A model generated the notes under the pieces. The model did no database searches. It saw nothing but the letters and a program-made list of their open reading frames with translations, and was not told where the DNA came from. Shown here piece by piece: positions 17,154 to 24,680 of a DNA stretch of 40,976 nt. This DNA is from an uncultured Clostridia bacterium (lineage in GTDB: Bacteria > Bacillota > Clostridia > TANB77 > CAG-508), in the NCBI GenBank assembly GCA_947628425.1, contig CANQZV010000004.1:1-40976 (forward strand), written 5' to 3'. Numbering within the stretch: position 1 is the first letter of the stretch; each line of letters begins with the position of its first letter. A program made the position numbers and the translations under genes.

Positions 17154-17204
17154 AACAAAAGCGACAAGTAATAAATTCTAATTTTTAGATTTATTACTTG
17201 TCGC
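17154..17204 (-). terminator. Long hairpin between the Spo0E-like and pilin genes
   Basis: GCGACAAGTAATAAAT pairs perfectly over 16 bp with its complement, plus four more pairs after a bulge. On the minus strand it runs into TTTTGTTATTTT, so it can end transcripts arriving from the Spo0E-like gene. The rest of 17003-17357 holds only the pilin promoter and AT-rich sequence. Confidence 0.65.
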
Positions 17205-17357
17205 GTATTAATTCGTACACTATATTTACAATAGAAAATTCGTGTACAATGTATTTATCTAATTGAATTTTCTATAAAATTCCTATTAGATAAAAAATAT
17301 AGAATATTATAACTATTTATATAATTTTGAACATTTTATATTTTAATACAACTTTTA

Positions 17358-17546
17358 TTAGACCATATATAATACTTTTCTTTTTTCTTTTTTTTCTTTC
17401 TTCTTTTTTTTCTCCTTTTTTTTGTAAAATTGTGATATTAAATCATCTAACTCAACACTAAGCTTGTATGTCATATCATAATTTGTATTTTTTTCTATGC
17501 TTTCGTTTAATTTTTTTCTTTTTTCTATAATTTTCTCTTCTAACAT
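17358..17546 (-). CDS. Spo0E-like aspartyl-phosphate phosphatase
   Basis: A 62-residue protein with the Spo0E-family pattern: two helices, the first EEKIIEKRKKLNESIEK, the second carrying the signature SVELDDLI at 30-37 before an aromatic FY pair. Family members dephosphorylate Spo0A~P and so delay sporulation. The Lys/Glu-rich tail (KKKEKKKKKEKKEKRK) is an unusual addition after the usual end of the domain. The start is 9 nt after AAGGAG. Its presence suggests that the organism belongs to, or descends from, a spore-forming lineage. Confidence 0.8.
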   Translation of the reverse strand: MLEEKIIEKRKKLNESIEKNTNYDMTYKLSVELDDLISQFYKKKEKKKKKEKKEKRKVLYMV

Positions 17547-17617
17547 ACAATCACTCTCCTTTTATGAGTTTTATCTTCTCTATTTTTAAAGTAACATATT
17601 TTTTTTTCATAGTCAAT

Positions 17618-17645
17618 AAAAAAAGGCTATATATAGCCTTTTTCG
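17618..17645. terminator. Terminator after ymfH
   Basis: AAAAAGGCTA and TAGCCTTTTT form a perfect stem around TATA, with T's on both sides. It lies 90 bases after the ymfH stop and 70 before the Spo0E-like start. Confidence 0.75.
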
Positions 17646-17735
17646 TACGCCTTTTTTCTTTATTTTTTTATTTGTTTTTGTATGTTTTTATTTTATTCGA
17701 CTTTATTAATTTTTTTATTGTTTTTTTCTACATTT

Positions 17736-19013
17736 CTATTTTCCTTTTACAATTGATACAACCATTTTTTCTGTATTAAAAATTTCTGTTAAAATTTTTT
17801 GAGTATATTCTTTTGATACTTGACTATGATTTTCTATATAATCAAAGCTATTAATGCCTTTAAAATAATCACTCATTAACATTCTAGCAATACTACTTAT
17901 ATCATTGTATTCTGTAATATAATCTCCTAATATTTTCTTTTTTATTCTTTTAAATTGCTGTTCATCTAATCCATTTTGTTTTATTTTTTCTATTTCTTCT
18001 ATAAAATATTCCACTAATTTTTTTGGGTTATTAGATTGACCAGAAATAGTAATATGTGCATATTCTTTTGAAAATTCGTAATCTAAATCTGGTTCTGCCA
18101 TAATTAATCCTTCATTATATAATTTTTTATACAATGTAGAACTTTTTCCAAGTAACATATATAACAAAATTTCTATAGCTATATGTTTTTTTACTTGTTC
18201 TGTTTTGTTCTCTAAAACAATATCTTTAAATGCAATTACAAATAATGGATTATTTACTTCCATTTCTACTATTTTTTCTTTTTGATTAATTTCTTCTGGC
18301 TCATTAGGGTATATTCTTTTTATTATACCTTTATTTTCATTATTTATAATTCTTTTTTTTACTTCCTTTAATAATTCTTCTGGATAAAAGTCTCCACATA
18401 AAATCATTAACATATTGGATGGTGTATAAAATGTATTATAACAATTATATAATATTTCTTTATTAATTCCGTTAATTGATTCTACATCTCCAGCTATATC
18501 TATTTTTACAGGATTATTTTTGTATAAACATTTTAACGCATTCAAATATACTTGCCAAAACGGATGGTCTTCATACATTTTTATTTCTTGTGCAATAATT
18601 CCCTTTTCCTTTTCTACGTTTTCATCTGTATAATATGGGTTTTGTACATAATCCATAAGTTCATCTAATGCTTCATAAAAGTTATCATTACATTCAAATA
18701 AATATGTTGTGTAATCATTGGTTGTATATGCGTTTGCATCTACTCCCAAACTTGATAATTTATCTAAACTATTAACACCGCTTTTTTGTTCAAACATTTT
18801 ATGTTCTAAAAAATGTGCTACACCATCTGGTATTTGTATTTCTTGGTTATTATCTGGATTAATAAAATGATTATCAATAGATCCAAAATTAACTCCCCAC
18901 ATAACATATTTTTTTTGAATGTTGTTTTTAGGAAGAATCATAACAGTAAGCCCATTATCTAGTTTCTCTATATATATTTTTTCTTTTATTTTTAAATTTT
19001 CAATAATTTGCAT
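17736..19013 (-). CDS. ymfH: M16-family zinc peptidase, YmfH type
   Basis: A pitrilysin-family (M16) peptidase half. The inverted zinc motif HxxEH is HFLEH at residues 67-71 and the downstream metal-binding glutamate is expected in EKGIIAQEIKMYED. The 425 residues include the second M16 domain. In Firmicutes this protein pairs with the inactive YmfF subunit (gene at 19549); the pair has been annotated as linked to EF-P modification, though the true substrate is not established. Start is 7 nt after AAGGAG. The two genes are normally adjacent, but here 535 bases of repeat-rich sequence lie between them. Confidence 0.88.
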   Translation of the reverse strand: MQIIENLKIKEKIYIEKLDNGLTVMILPKNNIQKKYVMWGVNFGSIDNHFINPDNNQEIQIPDGVAHFLEHKMFEQKSGVNSLDKLSSLGVDANAYTTNDYTTYLFECNDNFYEALDELMDYVQNPYYTDENVEKEKGIIAQEIKMYEDHPFWQVYLNALKCLYKNNPVKIDIAGDVESINGINKEILYNCYNTFYTPSNMLMILCGDFYPEELLKEVKKRIINNENKGIIKRIYPNEPEEINQKEKIVEMEVNNPLFVIAFKDIVLENKTEQVKKHIAIEILLYMLLGKSSTLYKKLYNEGLIMAEPDLDYEFSKEYAHITISGQSNNPKKLVEYFIEEIEKIKQNGLDEQQFKRIKKKILGDYITEYNDISSIARMLMSDYFKGINSFDYIENHSQVSKEYTQKILTEIFNTEKMVVSIVKGK

Positions 19014-19064
19014 TGTTTTTCTCCTTTTTTATAAATTGTAATTTGTAGAGATAATTTTATGCTT

Positions 19065-19184
19065 TTTCAGACTATTTTTGAGCACATTTTTTTCAAAATT
19101 AAGCCCTCCAAGCTAACGGGTATTCCCCCGCCTCAAAGGGCTGTCGGGCGTAATTTTTCAAAAAAGTCTCAAAACAGTCTGAAA
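19065..19184. repeat. Structured repeat element, first hairpin
   Basis: Arms TTTCAGACT-A/G-TTTT-GAG...AAAATTA-A/C-GCCC pair over about 38 nt with few mismatches, and inside them a GC-rich core makes additional short stems (AGCCCT/AGGGCT). The element is much richer in GC than its surroundings. A nearby motif GGGACGGTTCTC (minus strand, about 19200) resembles sequences I associate with IS200/REP-type elements. No transposase is present. It could be a non-autonomous mobile element or a structured RNA. Confidence 0.6.
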
Positions 19185-19333
19185 TTTCTTTTGTTCTCTA
19201 CAATAACACTTTGGAAAAGAGAACCGTCCCTATTTTCACATAATTGTCGGTCCCCACCCATAACTTGCTCGAAAATTTATATTGAAATTACCTCGCGCTA
19301 CTCTACTAATTTATATTGATGTACTTAAATAGG

Positions 19334-19513
19334 TTCAAATACAATGAAAATTTAAGTGAGGAGCGAATGTAGAGTAAGCGAGCATAGAATTTCTTAAACT
19401 TATTTTTGGAAAGAGTTCACGCGCTCGTGGAAGGGTGCCGAAAATAAGTTTTAGAAATTATGCGAAGTTTGCTCGCCCCGAACGACGAACGAAAATTTTG
19501 CATTGTATTTGAA
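19334..19513. repeat. Structured repeat element, second hairpin
   Basis: TTCAAATACAATG at 19334-19346 and its exact complement at 19501-19513 bound a 180-nt imperfect inverted repeat; AAAATTT and AACTTATTTT segments also pair near the ends and centre. With the first hairpin it fills the space between ymfH and ymfF. Confidence 0.65.
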
Positions 19514-19548
19514 TTTAACACACAAGAATGTAGCAACATTACAATTTA

Positions 19549-20823
19549 CTAATTTTTTAAAAAATAAATTGTATTTATTTGAATTTTATTTGCTAAATCT
19601 ATAACATTCTCCTTAGTAACATAATTTACTTTTTCTATATATTCTTCATAATTCATTTGATATCCTGATAATTCTTGTGAAAAATAATACATTAATTCTG
19701 TATCTTGTTCATCTGGAATAAATTTTATTGTAGCAATAATATTTGTTTTAGCTTGATTAATATTTTCTTGAGTAAAGTTTCCATTTTTCATATCTTCTAT
19801 TTGTTCTTTAATTATTTTTACAGCTTTTTCGTAATTATTTATTTCAATTCCACATTTAATAAATATATTTGCTTTTTGCCTAATATAAGATGATGATGCT
19901 GTATACGCTAATGAATTTTTTTCTCTTACATTTTGAAATAATTTTGATGTTGGAGTTCCACCAAGTATAGCATTATATACTAAAGCTATATATTTATCAT
20001 TATCTTGTTCATTTAGAATATCTAGTCCTAATATTAACTTTCCCTGAGCAATATCCATGCTTTCTGTTTTTTCTTGTTCTTGTTTTTGTTGTTTTTTTCT
20101 ACTTTCTTTATTATTTACAATATATTCTGGATTTCTTTCTTGTAATTCTTTTATATATTCATTGTTAATAATATTAGTTTTTATGTTTTCATCTATTTGT
20201 CCAGAAATAAATATGTCTATTTTACAATTTTTTATTAAATTTTTATATTGATTATATAAATTTTCAGAGTTAATATTTTCTAGGTCTTCTACTCTTCCAT
20301 ATTTATATAATGCATATGGCTCATTTTCATACATAGCTTGTATACATTGTTCTAATGCATAAGTTGCTTTTGAATCTTTTCTTCCTTCTATTACTTGTTT
20401 TAAATTGTTTTTTTCACTTTCAACATATTCATTATTAAATTTATTTTCTATTAAAAGAGGATTAAACACAACTTCTAGTAAAATATTAATTGCATTTTTT
20501 AGATTGTCCTCTTCTTGTGGAAGATAAGAGTTATTAATAGTTTCTAAGTAAAATTTTAATACCTGATTATCACCTATTTTATCAACTCCACAGTCAAATG
20601 ATGCACCATACATTTCTTCTAAAGCAATGCTTATTTCTTCTTGTGTTTGCATTTCTTGTGTTCCTCTTCTTAATATTGCTGGTATAAGTGCATTTTTGGT
20701 TACTGTTTCATTTTTTAACGGAGTTGTCAAAAATACAGATAATAAATTTGTTTTAAATTTATTTGTTTTAATAAAGTGTAAATCTATTCCATTTTTTATA
20801 TTTATATTTATTATATTTTCCAT
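19549..20823 (-). CDS. ymfF: M16-family peptidase-like protein, YmfF type
   Basis: The non-catalytic partner of YmfH. The 424 residues have the two-domain M16 fold (for example PAILRRGTQEMQTQEEISIALEEMYGA, and later LAYTASSSYIRQK), but the first domain lacks the HxxEH zinc site, as is normal for this subfamily. It should form a heterodimer with the product of ymfH. It lies upstream of ymfH on the same strand with the repeat element between them. The ribosome site (AAAGGA) is unusually far from the ATG. Confidence 0.85.
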   Translation of the reverse strand: MENIININIKNGIDLHFIKTNKFKTNLLSVFLTTPLKNETVTKNALIPAILRRGTQEMQTQEEISIALEEMYGASFDCGVDKIGDNQVLKFYLETINNSYLPQEEDNLKNAINILLEVVFNPLLIENKFNNEYVESEKNNLKQVIEGRKDSKATYALEQCIQAMYENEPYALYKYGRVEDLENINSENLYNQYKNLIKNCKIDIFISGQIDENIKTNIINNEYIKELQERNPEYIVNNKESRKKQQKQEQEKTESMDIAQGKLILGLDILNEQDNDKYIALVYNAILGGTPTSKLFQNVREKNSLAYTASSSYIRQKANIFIKCGIEINNYEKAVKIIKEQIEDMKNGNFTQENINQAKTNIIATIKFIPDEQDTELMYYFSQELSGYQMNYEEYIEKVNYVTKENVIDLANKIQINTIYFLKN

Positions 20824-21020
20824 TATAACTTACACATTCCTTTCAAAGCAAATACATAATTTTATTGTATTTTTAAATATTTTTTTAAAATTTTATAATT
20901 CATATTATATCCCCAAAGTTGTATATTTATGCTAATTGATAAATACATTTTAATTTTTATTATATAAATATTCTATTATAAAATTAAAGTTTGAAAATAA
21001 AAAATTTTTTTATAAAAATA

Positions 21021-21075
21021 ATAAAAATATAGAATGTTGTTACCATTTATATAGTAAAATACTCTATATTTTTAT
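21021..21075 (-). terminator. Probable terminator after rpsU
   Basis: ATAAAAATATAGA and TCTATATTTTTAT form a perfect 13-bp stem with a 29-nt loop, 60 bases after the rpsU stop; AT-rich, so weak. The rest of 20824-21020 shows only AT-rich sequence. Confidence 0.4.
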
Positions 21076-21133
21076 TTAGATATTTATTTTGTTTTTATTA
21101 TTCTAGAACAACCTTTTATTTAGGTATGTATTT

Positions 21134-21304
21134 TTAAAATTTTCTTTTTCTAGCAGCCTCTGATTTTTTCTTTCTTTTAACACTAGGTTTTTCATAATGC
21201 TCTCTTTTTCTAACTTCTTGTATAACTCCATTTCTTGCACATTGTCTTTTAAATCTTTTAAGAGCATCTTCTATATTTCCATCTTTTACTTTAATTTCTG
21301 ACAT
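21134..21304 (-). CDS. rpsU: 30S ribosomal protein S21
   Basis: A short gene of 56 codons. The product begins [20 protein letters not shown], continues with the S21 core [20 protein letters not shown] and ends in a very basic tail ([16 protein letters not shown]). Length and sequence are typical of Firmicute bS21, which binds the 30S platform near the mRNA ribosome-site helix. GGAGGGG lies 7 nt before the ATG. It sits between ftsH and ymfF, as a single gene with a terminator on each side. Confidence 0.95.
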   Translation of the reverse strand: MSEIKVKDGNIEDALKRFKRQCARNGVIQEVRKREHYEKPSVKRKKKSEAARKRKF

Positions 21305-21450
21305 TTGTTCCCCTCCTTCCAGTACTTTACTTAGTATGTGGGATTTTCTTTGCTTTTTCTACGATAATTATTATACTCTACTTTAGTATTGCTTGTCAAT
21401 ATTTTTATGATATTTTGCAATAAATTGGTTAATGTTAGACTAAAATTTAT

Positions 21451-21488
21451 AATTAAAAGGATTGCTGAATATAGCAACCCTTTTAATT
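21451..21488 (-). terminator. Terminator after ftsH
   Basis: AAAAGG-A-TTGCT pairs with AGCAA-C-CCTTTT (one mismatch), 15 to 45 bases after the ftsH stop. Confidence 0.75.
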
Positions 21489-21500
21489 ATTCTATAAATT

Positions 21501-23312
21501 TTATTCTGCAAAAATTGCATCGAATTCTTCTCCATCAATTTTCTCTTTTTCTAGTAATACTTTAGCTACAGCATGCAATTTATCAATATGAGTAGTTAGT
21601 ATTTGTTCTGCTCTTTCGTATGCTGTATCAATTATTTTTTTAGTTTCCTCATCAATTAATCCTGCTGTTTCTTCTGAATAATTTTTAGATTGTGCAAAAT
21701 CTCTTCCTAAAAATACTTCTTCTTGACTTGAACCAAACATTATTGCACCTAATTTTGAACTCATACCATATTTTGTAACCATATCTCTTGCTATTTTTGA
21801 TGCTCTTTCTATATCATTACTTGCTCCTGTAGAAATATCATTTAAAATTAATTGTTCAGCAACTCTTCCTCCTAGTAATGAAACAATATTTTCTTCCATT
21901 TCTGTTTTTGACATAAATGATTTATCCTCTGTTGGTCTATACATTGTATAACCACCAGCCATTCCTCTTGGTACAATAGAAATTTGATGTACTGGGTCTT
22001 GAGATTCTAAGAACCTACTTACTACTGCATGGCCAGCTTCATGATAAGCTACTAATTTATTTTCTTTTTCACTTCTAACTCTTGTTTTCTTTTCTGGACC
22101 CATAGTTACCTTAACCATAGCGTCTTCAATTTCTTTCATTCTTATTTGTTCTAAGTTTCTTCTAGCTGCAAGAAGTGCTGCTTCATTTAACACATTTTCT
22201 AAGTCTGCTCCTGAAAATCCAGAAGTATTTTTAGCTATTGTTTTTAAATCAACATCATCTGCTATTTTTTTGTTTCTAGAATGTACTTCAAGTATTTTTT
22301 CTCTTGCTATTACATCTGGTGCTGGAACAACAATTTGTCTATCAAATCTTCCAGGTCTTAATAATGCTTTATCTAAAACATCTGGTCTATTTGTTGCTGC
22401 AAGAACAATAACCCCTTCATTTGTTCCAAAACCATCCATTTCAACTAATAATTGGTTTAGTGTTTGTTCTCTTTCATCATGTCCTCCACCAAGTCCAGCT
22501 CCTCTTTGGCGTCCTACAGCATCAATTTCATCTATAAATATAATACATGGAGCATTCTTTTTTGCTTGTTCAAATAAATCTCTTACTCTTGAAGCACCTA
22601 CACCAACAAACATTTCAACAAAATCAGATCCACTCATAATAAAGAATGGAACTCCTGCTTCTCCAGCAACTGCTTTTGCTAAAAGTGTTTTACCTGTACC
22701 AGGTTGACCAACAAGCAATACACCTTTTGGTATTCTTGCTCCCATATCTGTAAATTTTTTAGGATTTTTTAAAAATTCTACAATTTCTTCTAATTCTTCT
22801 TTTTCTTCTTCTATCCCTGCTACATCTTTAAAAGTTATTTTATTTTTATCTTCTGGAGATGTCATTCTTGCTTTACTTTTTCCAAATGATATTGATTTAC
22901 TAGCTCCTCCACCTTGTGCAGCTGAATTATTCATTAATAAAAACCAGAATATAAAGAAGATAATAATAATTCCAAATGGTGATATTAATCCTAATAAAGT
23001 AATTAAAATAGATTGTGATTTTTCAGTTAACTCTATTTTCCCATCTTTTAATAAATCTGTTGAATAGTTCATAAAGCTTTCTATACTTGGAATATTAACT
23101 TCTTTTTGAATATTTTCGCCTTCTAGTTTAACATATGCTTGTGTTCCATCAGAATTTAATTCAATTTCCTTTACTTCTCCCATTTCCATTTTGGTAATTA
23201 AATCAGAATAATTCATTTTTGTATCTGCATTATCAATAATAGAAGTTAATAATACAACAAAAATAATTCCTAGTATTAACCATATAGCTAATGTTTTTAA
23301 TTTATTTTTCAA
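21501..23312 (-). CDS. ftsH: ATP-dependent zinc metalloprotease FtsH
   Basis: A membrane-bound AAA+ protease that degrades membrane and regulatory proteins. 603 residues: helix 1 (about 7-25), a short extracytoplasmic domain, helix 2 (about 103-127), an AAA module with Walker A GQPGTGKT (202-209), Walker [10 protein letters not shown] and the second region of homology ([13 protein letters not shown]), then the M41 zinc site HEAGH. All catalytic motifs are intact. The TTG start lies 8 nt after AAAGGAGG. The usual neighbours tilS and ftsH are kept but hpt is missing between them. Confidence 0.97.
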   Translation of the reverse strand: MKNKLKTLAIWLILGIIFVVLLTSIIDNADTKMNYSDLITKMEMGEVKEIELNSDGTQAYVKLEGENIQKEVNIPSIESFMNYSTDLLKDGKIELTEKSQSILITLLGLISPFGIIIIFFIFWFLLMNNSAAQGGGASKSISFGKSKARMTSPEDKNKITFKDVAGIEEEKEELEEIVEFLKNPKKFTDMGARIPKGVLLVGQPGTGKTLLAKAVAGEAGVPFFIMSGSDFVEMFVGVGASRVRDLFEQAKKNAPCIIFIDEIDAVGRQRGAGLGGGHDEREQTLNQLLVEMDGFGTNEGVIVLAATNRPDVLDKALLRPGRFDRQIVVPAPDVIAREKILEVHSRNKKIADDVDLKTIAKNTSGFSGADLENVLNEAALLAARRNLEQIRMKEIEDAMVKVTMGPEKKTRVRSEKENKLVAYHEAGHAVVSRFLESQDPVHQISIVPRGMAGGYTMYRPTEDKSFMSKTEMEENIVSLLGGRVAEQLILNDISTGASNDIERASKIARDMVTKYGMSSKLGAIMFGSSQEEVFLGRDFAQSKNYSEETAGLIDEETKKIIDTAYERAEQILTTHIDKLHAVAKVLLEKEKIDGEEFDAIFAE

Positions 23313-23479
23313 ATTTAATGACCTCCTTTGAATTTAACAAAAAAACTTATTATTAGGTTTCAATATTTAATAATAATTTCAAAATAATATATAGCATAGT
23401 AATTTCAATTTTTCAATACTTTTTTTAAAACTTTTTTGTCTGTAATTTAGTAATACCAACGGTTTTCTTACGGAAGCTT

Positions 23480-24463
23480 TTAATTTGCAATGAAAAAAAT
23501 TTTTTTATTTTTTATTAAAATTTTTATTTTTTTATTTGGAATTAGATATTTATTACCTATATTATTACTACATAGTTTTATAATATCTTCAATATGTTTC
23601 TTTTCTATACTATTTTTTGTTCCTATAAGTTCATTTATAGTATATAACAGGATTCTGTTTTTTATAACTGTTTCTAATAAATTAAATTTTTTTAAGTTTA
23701 AAGCAATATATGTTTCTTGTTTTTCTTCTATTAAAGTTTTATAAGTTTCTTCTGCTTTTTTTTCTAAATATTCATCTTCTTGTGTTGCTAAATTAGATAA
23801 TCTATTAATTCCCGAAATAATATTAGGGTTGAAATTACTTTTTATATACGGAATTAGCATATTTCTTATTTTATTTCTAGTATAAATATTTTCAAAATTG
23901 CTTTTATCTATTTTAGGATTTAATATATTTAATTTACAATATTCTTCAATTTCATCTCTTGAACACTCTCTTAATGGTCTAATAATATTATCTCTTTTTA
24001 TTTCAATTCCTTTTAAACCACCTATTCCGCTTCCTCTAATTATATTCATTAAAACTGTTTCTGCATTATCATTTGCATTATGAGCTGTTACAATTTTATT
24101 TGAATTTGTTTTTTTTAAAATATCATTTAAAAACTTATAGCGTTCTTTTCTTCCTGTTTCTTCTGTGCCACACTTTTCTATTTTAGCAATTTGTTCTACT
24201 TTTACTCTTTTAGTATAACACTTAACATTTTTATTCTTGCAAAAATATTTAACAAATTCTTCTTCCTCAATTGCCTCTTGCCTAATCATATGATTAATAT
24301 GGCATACAACAATTTCAAATTTAATTATTTCTTTTTGTTTTATATTTATTAGTGAATTTAAAAGAGCTATTGAATCTGGTCCACCTGAAACACCGACTAC
24401 AAGTTTATCTCCATTTTCAATTAAATTATATTTAATTATAGTATTTAAAATTTTTTCTTCCAT
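23480..24463 (-). CDS. tilS: tRNA(Ile)-lysidine synthase
   Basis: TilS converts the wobble C of tRNA-Ile(CAU) to lysidine so that AUA is read as Ile, an essential step in such an AT-rich genome. The PP-loop motif SGGPDS is at residues 26-31, followed by conserved stretches (HINHMIRQEAIEEEE, TAHNANDNAETVLMN, IIRPLRECSRDEIEEYC). 328 residues, somewhat short at the C-terminal domain. The start at 24463 is chosen because it is the usual beginning of the family (MEEKILNTI) and because the perfect promoter at 24471-24499 puts the transcription start at this ATG. An in-frame ATG 36 bases upstream lies inside that promoter. Confidence 0.93.
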   Translation of the reverse strand: MEEKILNTIIKYNLIENGDKLVVGVSGGPDSIALLNSLINIKQKEIIKFEIVVCHINHMIRQEAIEEEEFVKYFCKNKNVKCYTKRVKVEQIAKIEKCGTEETGRKERYKFLNDILKKTNSNKIVTAHNANDNAETVLMNIIRGSGIGGLKGIEIKRDNIIRPLRECSRDEIEEYCKLNILNPKIDKSNFENIYTRNKIRNMLIPYIKSNFNPNIISGINRLSNLATQEDEYLEKKAEETYKTLIEEKQETYIALNLKKFNLLETVIKNRILLYTINELIGTKNSIEKKHIEDIIKLCSNNIGNKYLIPNKKIKILIKNKKIFFIAN

Positions 24464-24470
24464 AGGCTTA

Positions 24471-24499
24471 ATTATAGCACTTTTTAAGACATTAGTCAA
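24471..24499 (-). promoter_or_regulatory. tilS promoter, predicted leaderless start
   Basis: TTGACT (24494-24499), a 17-nt spacer and TATAAT (24471-24476) on the minus strand. Only seven bases separate the -10 box from the ATG, so the mRNA should begin at or next to the start codon; no ribosome site is present. Confidence 0.7.
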
Positions 24500-24601
24500 T
24501 TTTCATTTTTATAGTTTACATTTTTAGGAAGTCTTATAAAATGACATATTTGTAAGTTGAATTTAAGATTTATAAAACTATATTTATACATCGAATATAA
24601 A

Positions 24602-24629
24602 AAAGAAACCCACCTGCTATTAGCAGGTG
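24602..24629 (-). terminator. Terminator after the LRV-repeat gene
   Basis: CACCTGCT and AGCAGGTG form a perfect 8-bp stem with a 3-nt loop, and the minus strand continues GGGTTTCTTTTTT. Confidence 0.8.
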
Positions 24630-24680
24630 AGTATGAAATTTTAGATTATTTTCTGTCTGAATGCATTTTTTCAATAATGC

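Noticed and set aside
19059-19319. Plus-strand ORF in the ymfH-ymfF gap
   Set aside because: It lies over a large inverted repeat, has no ribosome site, and its product has no recognisable pattern.
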